Source of the DNA: Pseudobacter sp.
GTDB lineage: Bacteria > Bacteroidota > Bacteroidia > Chitinophagales > Chitinophagaceae
DNA: 64,000 nt
Assembly: GCA_017849455.1 (NCBI GenBank)
Contig: JAFIGX010000004.1
Coordinates: forward strand, 330,245 to 394,244
Direction of reading: 5' to 3'
Below are positions 25,881 to 33,541 of this stretch, one piece after another; position 1 is the first letter of the stretch, and each line of letters starts with the position of its first letter. Made by a program: the position numbers and the translations under genes. The notes below the pieces were generated by a model. The model saw nothing but the letters and a program-made list of their open reading frames with translations, ran no database searches and was not told the DNA's origin.

Positions 25881-26645
25881 ATGAGTATTACCACCAGTCT
25901 TCATTACCCGGCCAATACAACAGGAAGGGTCATCAAAAGAGCCCGCCCAAGATATTTCATCGACAGGAAGAAAAAATTCTTCATCACCAAACGGGCGGTC
26001 GATCTTATACTCTCCTTATTATGTCTCCTGCTGGTGCTCTCCTGGTTGATACCTATTCTCGCCCTGCTGATCAAACTGGACTCGAGGGGTCCTGTATTTT
26101 TCGTACAGCGCAGGGTAGGCAGAGGCGGCAGGTCGTTCCGTTGTTATAAATTCCGTACCATGGTGGTGAATAAAGAAGCCGATTCTCAGCATGCCCTGGA
26201 GAACGACGCCCGGATCACGAAGGTGGGCCGCTTTCTCAGGCTTACCAATATGGATGAATTCCCGCAGTTCTTCAATGTGCTGCTCGGGCAGATGAGTGTT
26301 GTGGGCCCGAGGCCACACATGCACGCGGATTGCAGTCGCTTTGCAGCCGTGATCCCCCGGTATAAATTCAGGAACCTGGTAAAGCCGGGCATTACCGGGC
26401 TGGCCCAGGTGAAAGGCTACCATGGGCATGCCGATAGCTACGAAAGTATTTTCAGACGTTACCAGTGGGACGTATACTATATCCGGAACGCAGGCTGGAA
26501 GATAGACCTGGCCATCCTTTTTACCACTGTATTCCGCCTTGCACAAGGCTTGCGTCAGACTGCCTCCGCCAACCTTCAGGGTGGTCCACTCCCTGCCGAA
26601 GAGCCTGTCGAAATATTTTTAACAAAAAAAGAAGTGACAGGATAA
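25881..26645 (+). CDS. Undecaprenyl-phosphate sugar-phosphate transferase (WcaJ/RfbP type)
   Basis: 254 residues from ATG at 25881; a TTG 16 codons upstream is also open. These monotopic membrane enzymes start glycan repeat units by moving a sugar phosphate onto undecaprenyl phosphate. A single hydrophobic hairpin ([28 protein letters not shown]) is followed by [25 protein letters not shown], then [25 protein letters not shown] and [15 protein letters not shown], all conserved in the catalytic domain. It lacks the four-helix N-terminal part of WcaJ, like the short PglC class. It is the likely initiator for the glycan made by the neighbouring transferases. Confidence 0.9.
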   Translation: MSITTSLHYPANTTGRVIKRARPRYFIDRKKKFFITKRAVDLILSLLCLLLVLSWLIPILALLIKLDSRGPVFFVQRRVGRGGRSFRCYKFRTMVVNKEADSQHALENDARITKVGRFLRLTNMDEFPQFFNVLLGQMSVVGPRPHMHADCSRFAAVIPRYKFRNLVKPGITGLAQVKGYHGHADSYESIFRRYQWDVYYIRNAGWKIDLAILFTTVFRLAQGLRQTASANLQGGPLPAEEPVEIFLTKKEVTG

Positions 26646-26698
26646 GGGTTTCAGACCTGGGTACGTGTCATAATACCGGGATGGAACTCAAAAACTAA

Positions 26699-27289
26699 AA
26701 GCAGGTTACGCGCTCGATCGACACATATACTCTGTTTGAACAATACTTTCATGAATATTATGAAGGGCTGCATCGTTATGCCTATACCTTACTGAAAGAT
26801 AATGAAGAAGCCAAAGACGCCGTACAGGCGGTATTCATCAACTGGTGGGAGAAAAAAGAGAAGATCGTTATCCAACAATCCGTAAAGGCTTTCCTTTATA
26901 CGGCTATTTACAACTATTGCAGCAACCGGTTCAGGCATGAAAAAGTGAAGGACACCTATGCAACGCACTACAGGCATACGGCTGCTTATGCAGACCAGGG
27001 AATATCCACAGAACAGGGGAATGATGATCTGTACAACCGGGTGACATCAGCCATTGAAACGCTTCCTCCCCAATGCAGGCTGATCTTCCGCAAGAGCAGG
27101 TTTGAAGAGAAAAAATATGCAGAGATCGCGCAGGAACTTGGATTGTCGGTGAAAACGGTGGAAGTACAGATAGGAAAGGCATTGAAGCTATTGCGGGAAA
27201 AGCTGGCCACAGCCATGGTGATCGTTTTGTTGATTCTAATAGTGGGTTGGCAGTTGGGTCATTTTATAAATCTTCATACCTATTGGTGA
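26699..27289 (+). CDS. ECF RNA polymerase sigma factor, start codon unclear
   Basis: The open frame has sigma region 2 (TYTLFEQYFHEYYEGLHRYA, AKDAVQAVFINWWEKK, AFLYTAIYNYCSNRFRHEK) and region 4 (LPPQCRLIFRKSRFEEKKYAEIAQELGLSVKTVEVQIGKALKLL), then a hydrophobic C-terminal tail (AMVIVLLILIVGWQLGHF). Region 2 begins at about 26717, but there is no ATG, GTG or TTG in frame before 26945. An ATG at 26681 is in frame but is cut off by TAA at 26696-26698. Starting at GTG 26945 would delete region 2. A CTG (26732) or ATC (26717) start, or a nonsense mutation, must be considered. The stop overlaps the FecR start (TGATG). Confidence 0.75.
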   Translation, partial: KQVTRSIDTYTLFEQYFHEYYEGLHRYAYTLLKDNEEAKDAVQAVFINWWEKKEKIVIQQSVKAFLYTAIYNYCSNRFRHEKVKDTYATHYRHTAAYADQGISTEQGNDDLYNRVTSAIETLPPQCRLIFRKSRFEEKKYAEIAQELGLSVKTVEVQIGKALKLLREKLATAMVIVLLILIVGWQLGHFINLHTYW

Positions 27290-28296
27290 TGGCCGGTCAA
27301 TCAAACATATCGATGAACGAAACTTTTATCGCCCGCTACCTGGCGGGTGAAGCCTCCCCGGAGGAGGCGCAGGTGCTGGAAGACTGGCTGCAGTCGTCTC
27401 CTGCCAACAGGCGGCAATTCGAAGACTATAACCTGGCGTGGACCGCTGCCGGAAAGACGGCAGGCCATCTTCTGCCACCTGTTGTAGAGGAATGGCAAAG
27501 GGTATCGCAGCAATTGGATAACAGGCCCCGTACCAAAACGCTTACCCGTAAGCGATCGCTGATCCGGTATGCCCTTGCTGCCAGTATCCTGCTGATCGTA
27601 TCAGCCGGCATCTCGTATTTCTTGCTGAGGAGAGAGAAAGCAGTATTTCCTGAACTGATCACCATCCGTTCCATGAATTCGATCAGGTCGGTACAGTTGC
27701 CGGACCATTCAACAGTGGTCTTGAATACAGGCAGCACGCTGACTGCGCCAGATTCTTTTGCCACGGAACGGAGAGAAGTCAACTTGCATGGAGAGGCATG
27801 GTTCGATGTGGCCCATGATGCAGCAAAGCCTTTCCAGGTCAATATAGATCCTGTTAACATCCGGGTACTGGGTACCTCATTCAACTTGTCCGATAACAGG
27901 AACAATAATACGATCGACCTGGAAGTGGCCACAGGAAAGGTGTTGATGAGCAATGGCAGGGACAGCCTGGTGGTGAGCGCCGGGCAATCGGGCGTCTATG
28001 ACCGTTCTACAGGCGGGTTCGTGCTCCTGCAAGCCTTCGATCCCAATTCACTCGGTTATGCCACCCGGCATTTCAATTTCAGTGACCATTCCCTGGATAC
28101 CATCGGGCATTACCTGGAGAAAGCCTACGGCAAGCCTGTCCGATTCGAGAATCCTGCCTTATCGCATTGCAAGATGACCGGTGAATTCGAAAATGAATCG
28201 CTTGAGTATATATTAGATGTAATTGCTGCAACTTTGAAGATCAATTATACTATTCGAAACAATGTCATTTATTTTAGTGGTGCAGGATGTAATTAA
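27289..28296 (+). CDS. FecR-family anti-sigma factor
   Basis: 335 residues from the ATG that overlaps the sigma stop by one base; an alternative ATG lies eight codons on (MNETFIARYL). The N-terminal ~80 residues are the cytoplasmic anti-sigma domain (FIARYLAGEASPEEAQVLEDWLQ). One membrane helix (YALAASILLIVSAGISYFLL) lies near residue 100, and a periplasmic FecR domain follows (SVQLPDHSTVVLNTGSTL, GEAWFDVAHDAAKPFQV, VRVLGTSFNLS-like VRVLGTSF block, and the C-terminal LDTIGHYLEKAYGKPVRFEN). It should hold the adjacent sigma factor until a signal from the outer membrane partner arrives. The last 35 bp overlap the STN-domain gene. Confidence 0.9.
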   Translation: MAGQSNISMNETFIARYLAGEASPEEAQVLEDWLQSSPANRRQFEDYNLAWTAAGKTAGHLLPPVVEEWQRVSQQLDNRPRTKTLTRKRSLIRYALAASILLIVSAGISYFLLRREKAVFPELITIRSMNSIRSVQLPDHSTVVLNTGSTLTAPDSFATERREVNLHGEAWFDVAHDAAKPFQVNIDPVNIRVLGTSFNLSDNRNNNTIDLEVATGKVLMSNGRDSLVVSAGQSGVYDRSTGGFVLLQAFDPNSLGYATRHFNFSDHSLDTIGHYLEKAYGKPVRFENPALSHCKMTGEFENESLEYILDVIAATLKINYTIRNNVIYFSGAGCN

Positions 28297-29608
28297 GAAA
28301 AGTTGGAGAGTAGGCTGCCTGGCAACAGGCCTGTTGGTAATGATGACAGGTGAGGCAACAGCCCGGCAGATCGACCTGAAAAAAATGATCCGGATCAGGG
28401 AAACCAGGACCAGCTTCGATTCCCTCTTACGCCTGGTAGAAAAGCAAACGAACGCAAAATTTTCGTACAATGCAGGTAAGCTCCGCCTTGCCAAAAATTT
28501 CCATGTAAGGACAGTAACACTTAGCCTGGGCCAATTCCTGGATGAGGTCCGGGCAAACACCAGGCTCTCCTATACGATCATCGGTAATCATATTGCGCTC
28601 GCAGAAGCATCCGGTCATACCAAGGACAAAGGAGTTACCACCAGATCATCTCCTTCGATACTGTTCAAATTCAGGGAAGTCGGGAAAACCAGCAGCAACA
28701 AATATACTGCCACGGGCTCCCGGACCGTGGGCAATCATGGCAAGTCGCCCAGCGCCCCTCTGCCATCAGACACCATACATCATTCCATATCCGATACTTC
28801 AAAGCTATTGCTGCAGGATACTGTACCCTATCACCTACCCGACAGTTCACGGCCGGCAATATCATCAGCAGGTCTCCTCTCCGATACGGCCAAACGATTG
28901 ACATTCGGGATCCCTGCATTCATCGATACATCCATCAAAAAGGCCGACACAGTGCAAGAAATCAGCAATACCAAAACAGGGAGCGGCACTATCAATAGTA
29001 CCAGTGGAAGCAATAACAGTAATAAGAATGGGAGGGCCCGCAACCGCCCCGGCTTACTCCTGAACCTGGGCCCGTTCTTCATCAGGCCGGGATTTACGGT
29101 CGATGATGTTTACCAGGTGGGCCCAACCCTCACAGCAGGCGTGGAGCCTTTTTATGGTATCGTTTCCTGGAACAGCAATGCCAAGATCTCCGGCTTCCGG
29201 TATGGTCTCGGCACAGCTTTCGATCTGAGCCCTGTATGGAAATTCCGGGCAGAGCTAACTACCGGCCGTGTATCACGCTCATTCGATTTTGTGATCGACA
29301 CGATGAGGTCGAATGTATATACAGCCAACAGCCAGTTGCATCGGATTGCCTTGCAGTTTGAAAGGTTTGTCGGCGGTCGCTTTAGCATCCAGGGCGGTTT
29401 GTCGTTCAATATGCTTCGAACAAAATATGAAATAGATGGTAGGGCCGTATTACCGCGGGAAGGAAGTCCGGATGAGATGTACAACACGTTCAAACCGTTG
29501 CTTCCTATCGGTAACAACTACCGGAAAAACACCAGTCCACAAATTGTCACCTGGCCCGGCGTTCAACTTGGCATCTTTTACCGGTTCAATTTTTCCCACC
29601 ATCCCTGA
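28262..29608 (+). CDS. STN-domain protein with barrel-like C-terminus
   Basis: 448 residues. After a signal-like N-terminus (GCLATGLLVMMTGEATARQ), residues 45-110 resemble the STN domain that in FecA-type receptors touches FecR: SFDSLLRLVEKQTNAKFSYN, VTLSLGQFLDEVRANTRLSYTIIGNHIAL. A Ser/Thr/Asn-rich linker of about 150 residues follows, then a ~170-residue segment of alternating strands ending in ...GVQLGIFYRFNF with a terminal aromatic, like a small outer-membrane barrel. There is no TonB plug domain and the length is far short of a SusC/FecA receptor. It overlaps the FecR gene by 35 bp, so it is probably the signal partner of that pair. Confidence 0.75.
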   Translation: MSFILVVQDVIKKSWRVGCLATGLLVMMTGEATARQIDLKKMIRIRETRTSFDSLLRLVEKQTNAKFSYNAGKLRLAKNFHVRTVTLSLGQFLDEVRANTRLSYTIIGNHIALAEASGHTKDKGVTTRSSPSILFKFREVGKTSSNKYTATGSRTVGNHGKSPSAPLPSDTIHHSISDTSKLLLQDTVPYHLPDSSRPAISSAGLLSDTAKRLTFGIPAFIDTSIKKADTVQEISNTKTGSGTINSTSGSNNSNKNGRARNRPGLLLNLGPFFIRPGFTVDDVYQVGPTLTAGVEPFYGIVSWNSNAKISGFRYGLGTAFDLSPVWKFRAELTTGRVSRSFDFVIDTMRSNVYTANSQLHRIALQFERFVGGRFSIQGGLSFNMLRTKYEIDGRAVLPREGSPDEMYNTFKPLLPIGNNYRKNTSPQIVTWPGVQLGIFYRFNFSHHP

Positions 29609-30008
29609 TGCCCGGATGCGGTCAATATAATCCCCTGCCCATTTACGATCGACCATTGAGGAAAATACTATTTTGTAGTTAATGATTTTACCTGTAAAAT
29701 TGTGTCGGGAATAATGTCCAACCAATGGTGCCGGTTTATCGGGAATAGCCGGTATCTGTAAAGGCTCACGTAGCGGTTCATAGTAATCAAACGCAACTTA
29801 CTCTTGTTCATTTGTTTCAGCAGCAAAATTCAAATCGTGTTGCACAGGTTTGTGTTTCTTATACCTGGCATTACGGTTAGGGTCAACAGGCGTTAAACGG
29901 CCAGGCAAGACAAACGGGTACAAGCGGCTCCGGCGGGGTAGCAGGGCTATTGCTGTCGCGTCGGTTGAATGGTATTGATTTGTCGAAGCTTACCAAAAAA
30001 AACTGTCA
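29609..30008. other. 400-bp non-coding gap before the second ECF sigma gene
   Basis: No convincing gene, strong hairpin or repeat is visible; short frames here are not protein-like. It presumably contains the promoter of the downstream sigma gene, but no clear TAnnTTTG box stands at a sensible distance. Confidence 0.5.
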
Positions 30009-30650
30009 ATGAATTCGTCAGTGAAGATCAATGATCATGAACAATGGATGGAACTGGAACAGGAAGTAGGGAAAGAGCCGCCCGGGGAGATGGAGAATTA
30101 CCCATCTGGCCAGGCCACCGCAGCCATGACTGAATTGAAAAGGGGTAATTCCCAGGCAATGATCTCTTTCTTCGAACTGTATTATGCACCGCTCTGCTAT
30201 TTTGCCGAGCGGCTTGTACACAACAGGCCTGCTGCGGAAGATATCGTGGAAGATTCTTTCATGAAATTATGGAAGAAACATAGTGACTTCGAGAGCATCC
30301 AGAACATCAAAGCATTCCTGTATATCACCACGAGGAATGCCTGTTTGAATTATGTGAAGCAGGTGCAGCGCGACAGTGCCTCCAAAAAGGAAATAGCCTA
30401 CCTGTCGGCAGGAAAAGAGGATTTCGTTCTGAATGCGATGATCCGTAGTGAGGTGCTGCGGGAAATTTATCAGGCCATTGAAAAATTGCCTGCCCAGTCG
30501 AAAAAAGTTTTCAAGATGAGCGTGCTGGACAATATGAAGAACCAGGAGATCGCCGCCGAACTGTCTGTTTCGATCCATACGGTCAAGAATCAGAAAATGC
30601 GTGCCATGCAATTGTTGCGGATGAATCTCCTGCGTAAGAAAGCATTGTAG
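30009..30650 (+). CDS. ECF RNA polymerase sigma factor
   Basis: 213 residues from ATG. Region 2: AMISFFELYYAPLCYFAERLV, AAEDIVEDSFMKLWKKH and IKAFLYITTRNACLNYVK. Region 4: LPAQSKKVFKMSVLDNMKNQEIAAELSVSIHTVKNQKMRAMQLL. An N-terminal extension of ~35 residues precedes region 2. In Bacteroidota such sigma factors are normally followed at once by fecR; here the next recognisable fecR-like frame is 1.35 kb downstream and holds only the N-terminal domain. It is therefore effectively an orphan, or a degraded cell-surface signalling locus. Confidence 0.92.
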   Translation: MNSSVKINDHEQWMELEQEVGKEPPGEMENYPSGQATAAMTELKRGNSQAMISFFELYYAPLCYFAERLVHNRPAAEDIVEDSFMKLWKKHSDFESIQNIKAFLYITTRNACLNYVKQVQRDSASKKEIAYLSAGKEDFVLNAMIRSEVLREIYQAIEKLPAQSKKVFKMSVLDNMKNQEIAAELSVSIHTVKNQKMRAMQLLRMNLLRKKAL

Positions 30651-30924
30651 CTATTTGTATTAAATACACTTTCATAGAAATATACACCTACCTGACACCG
30701 GGATGAGATGCCGCATCAATATTTTCAAAAAAATTTTCGTTCGGCATAGTACCAATTGACCACTTTGTTGTTTCTATCATGTGGCTGGTCCGTAGAATAC
30801 GGATATAGCTCAGGGTAAGCATTGTTGGTTAATGTTCAGTAACGCTGACAAATGAAAAACCTGTCATACAACGATGCATTTGCCATCGCAAAAGTTCTGT
30901 TCCACCTGGAACAATTAGGATAGT

Positions 30925-30932
30925 TAGTTTTG
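30925..30932 (+). promoter_or_regulatory. Candidate -7 element in the sigma-FecR gap
   Basis: TAGTTTTG is a full match to TAnnTTTG. A transcript from about 30939 would soon reach the hairpin and T-rich stretch at 30964-30996, giving an RNA of about 55 bases with a small GTGAC/GTCAC stem first. No -33 TTG is evident. Confidence 0.3.
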
Positions 30933-30963
30933 ATCGCATGTGACTGTTTGGTTGGGTCACTAC

Positions 30964-30997
30964 AAGGGAGTGTTTCTACTCTCCCTTCATTTTTATC
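30964..30997 (+). terminator. Terminator-like hairpin
   Basis: Stem AAGGGAG (30964-30970) with CTCCCTT (30981-30987), 10-base loop, followed by CATTTTTATC. It is moderate in strength and could end transcription from the upstream sigma gene or from the promoter-like box at 30925. Confidence 0.45.
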
Positions 30998-31157
30998 TCT
31001 TCCTGACCGTGCACCCCGACATCAAATCCATACGCTATTACCTTTCCTGGTCATGAATTGCTTTTAACACTTAAAGCCCCCGATGGGTTGCTTTTCCCAT
31101 TCGCGTTTTCCTCATGTGCATCATGCATCCTTTTTTGCTTTTGGATGCAAATCCCCG

Positions 31158-31187
31158 GCCGGATATTCTTATCCGGCTGTATTTTTC
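31158..31187 (+). terminator. Terminator-like hairpin
   Basis: Stem GCCGGATA (31158-31165) with TATCCGGC (31170-31177), four-base loop TTCT, followed by TGTATTTTT. It is the most terminator-like structure in the long gap, although no gene ends close by. Confidence 0.5.
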
Positions 31188-31205
31188 CTGACAACCGAGG
31201 TATTT

Positions 31206-31413
31206 GGTTACCACGAAGGCACGGAGGCACAAAGGATAAGGTGTCCAGGGATTAATCAACACTACCGAAGGTGGCTTCGTGCCTCGTAAGGATTCCAAAT
31301 TGTAGCGATATTGATTATTTTATTAAGGCACAAAGACTGGCTGATAAATTGCCGGTTAATAATTGGAAATTTCGAATTCCTATCCTTTGCGTCTCCGTGC
31401 CTTCGTGGTCAAC
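31206..31413. repeat. Long inverted repeat of the CACGAAGGCACGGAGGCAC type
   Basis: Arms 31206-31238 and 31381-31413 match as reverse complements at 29 of 33 positions; a central run from ACCACGAAGGCACGGAG is exact. The 142-bp interior contains partial copies of both arms (GGCTTCGTGCCTCG near 31272, AAGGCACAAAGAC near 31325). The structure looks like a non-coding mobile or degenerate dispersed repeat; I recall similar words in intergenic DNA of other bacteria, but cannot confirm this here. Confidence 0.75.
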
Positions 31414-32004
31414 AATAAAAAATCCGGGCACTGGTCGTTAAACGTTCCCGAATTGCCACTCATGTACAGTTGACCATTTGTTATGCTGACCCTCTGCATC
31501 CTAAACATAACAGGTAAAGTCTGTTGTACATGCATTCAATATCCGACCAGGTACCCGGAAATAATTTGAAGAGCTGCCATCATACATCCGTTCCACCGGT
31601 GTTCCCGAAGGGGATGTCCCCATTTCGTCCACCGGTTTTACATACTATTCTTTCCCTCGTAAATATCCAACCGATTCAACAACCTTGGTTATGTTTTAGG
31701 GATAAAAACTTTCGTTATCATAACTTTTTTTGATCACCGCCGGATCTTATGTACTGCAAGTCCTGTTTACGGGTTTACCCTTACATTTTTCAGCCCGTTT
31801 TGGAACGCTTCAATATTTTTTATCGGTCCCGGTTAGTACGTTTTGCAGAATCAGTTGTTATTATATATGGAGCCAGCGCTACAAAAACGGGATATACTGC
31901 TTTACAAATGCTTGCCGGAACAACGTTGGAACAATATATCACCGGCAAAACACCTCCCTGGCGGAGCTGTTCCATTTTTTTGTTTAACTCAAAAATCTAT
32001 CCCA

Positions 32005-32262
32005 ATGGATGATAAACAGGTAGAACGCGCCTATCCACTGGTAAACCTTATCGTCAAATACCTGCAAGGGGATTTGAATGAAAATGACAGAAGTGCATTG
32101 CACACCTGGATCAATGCCCATCATTCCAATTATTCATTGTTCGAAGACCTGACCGACCCTGATTCGCTGATCGATGGTTTGATCAACCAGCAGACATTCT
32201 CTCCCGGCGATGCTTATTTAAGATTTTGTCTCTCGCTTCAGGGCACTGGGCGGAATACCTAA
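32005..32262 (+). pseudogene. FecR N-terminal domain remnant (85 residues)
   Basis: The frame from ATG 32005 reads like the cytoplasmic anti-sigma domain of FecR: VNLIVKYLQGDLNENDRSAL, HTWINAHHSNYSLFEDLTDPDSLIDGLI. It then stops after an unrelated CLSLQGTGRNT tail, with no membrane helix and no periplasmic domain, so about three quarters of a normal FecR is missing. The last 45 bp overlap the 3' end of the convergent araC-like gene. It is either a degraded gene of the upstream orphan sigma factor or a minimal soluble anti-sigma domain. Confidence 0.6.
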
Positions 32263-33210
32263 CTTTTTTTTGAAGGCTGCGGTAAAGCTCGACACGTTCT
32301 TATACCCGGTAGCAAATGCGATCTCATGCACCGGCGTGTCCGTTTCCAGTAATAACCGCTTTGCTTTATCGATCCTCGCTTCCAGGAGGAAGTCGAAGAT
32401 CGTTACCCCATATAACTGCTTGAACCCTTTTTTGAGCTTGAAATCATTGATGCCCACTTTATGCGATAGCTCGATCACGGTAAGCGGATGTTCCATATTC
32501 ATCAACAGGTATTCACGCGCTTCACGGATCTTATCTATATCATACTGATGCAACCTGATATCGGCCGCATTGGAAAAAGCAGGCGTCATCCGCGTAAAGG
32601 CCAGGAGCAATAGTTCCGCGATCTTGTCCTGCAGGTACAACGCCCTCACCCCTTCCACATATTCATTGTTCAGGATATCACGGATGATGATGATCATCTC
32701 CGGGGTGACCCTGGTATGGAATGGATTGATGGTCCCCGCTTTCCCTTGCTCCATTTGTTCCAGCACATCCGTGAGCACCGGGAAATATGGCGCAAACACA
32801 CCGATATATTCCGGTGAGAAATGGACCGTGAAGGTTGTATATTCTTTCCCACTCTCCATCCATGCCTGGGCCCTGAATGCAGGAGCATATACCATGTTGA
32901 AATGTCCTTCCGGGAATTTTATCTCCCCAATCCCTTCAACCTGGTAACGCAATGGACCCCGCAGCACGAAATGCAGTTCCAACATTGGTTCATCGGCCTG
33001 GCCCTGCAACCAGGTGGATTGCCTGATGATATAATGAGTATACCGGATGCTGTATCCAGAGTATTCCATGTCGAACAGAAGGACTGTCCCAAAATCGCCC
33101 GAAGCATGAAAGCTCCTGTAACCGGAGATCGCGAAACGGGCATAGGTAGGCGGTACGATCGATGAATAAGGTATTTCCCCGCTGCCCCGACTTGTCAGTT
33201 TAAATTCCAT
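32218..33210 (-). CDS. AraC-family transcriptional regulator
   Basis: 330 residues from ATG at 33208-33210; a TTG nine bases upstream is less likely. The C-terminal two-HTH AraC domain is clear: LTVIELSHKVGINDFKLKKGFKQLYGVTIFDFLLEARIDKAKRLL, then VHEIAFATGYKNVSSFTAAFKKKLGIPPSALKR. The N-terminal ~200 residues form a sensor domain with PMLELHFVLRGPLRYQVEGIGEIKF, cupin-like. Target genes are unknown. The 330-bp region ahead of it carries imperfect repeats near 33469-33512. Confidence 0.88.
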   Translation of the reverse strand: MEFKLTSRGSGEIPYSSIVPPTYARFAISGYRSFHASGDFGTVLLFDMEYSGYSIRYTHYIIRQSTWLQGQADEPMLELHFVLRGPLRYQVEGIGEIKFPEGHFNMVYAPAFRAQAWMESGKEYTTFTVHFSPEYIGVFAPYFPVLTDVLEQMEQGKAGTINPFHTRVTPEMIIIIRDILNNEYVEGVRALYLQDKIAELLLLAFTRMTPAFSNAADIRLHQYDIDKIREAREYLLMNMEHPLTVIELSHKVGINDFKLKKGFKQLYGVTIFDFLLEARIDKAKRLLLETDTPVHEIAFATGYKNVSSFTAAFKKKLGIPPSALKRETKS

Positions 33211-33541
33211 AACTATCAAAATTATCCGTCACACCTGGTAGCAAAACCGGTTCAACGGACCTTTCTTCCATTTAGTAATAACCACCATCAAACAAATAGG
33301 GATTGTCCCAAAGATGTCATTTCATGATACAAGGAAAGAAGCCTTGAGGAAAAGAATGATGTAAACATGGGAATAGGTCTCGCTCCTTTTAATGTATGCA
33401 GAAATTGCTACAATTCAGCATCCATAAAGTTAACTACGATTTTCGAGAGAATCTAGCCATGATGGTTACCCTAAAATCGGTATTTAAGTGATTACCTATA
33501 AAATCCGATAAGGGATTGAGCCTAGTGATCTGTTTTTTTTA
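33211..33541. other. Non-coding region upstream of the araC-like gene
   Basis: No gene seen. An imperfect direct repeat is present: TACCCTAAAATCGG (33469) and TACCTATAAAATCCGATA (33495). The CCGATAAGGG at its end also pairs with CCCTAAAATCGG as an imperfect inverted repeat. A CTGTTTTTTTTATC tract lies at the end of the convergently placed membrane hydrolase gene. Confidence 0.45.

Larger units (their letters stand above)
30651..32004. other. 1.35-kb hairpin-rich non-coding region
   Basis: No frame here looks like protein. The region holds a promoter-like TAGTTTTG (30925), hairpins at 30964-30987, 31124-31149 (TGCATCC arms) and 31158-31177, and a 33-bp long inverted repeat at 31206-31238 with 31381-31413. 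Past 31450 there are only short motifs such as GGGGATGTCCCC near 31610. It separates an ECF sigma gene from a truncated fecR and may be the remains of lost genes, invaded by repeats. Confidence 0.6.
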
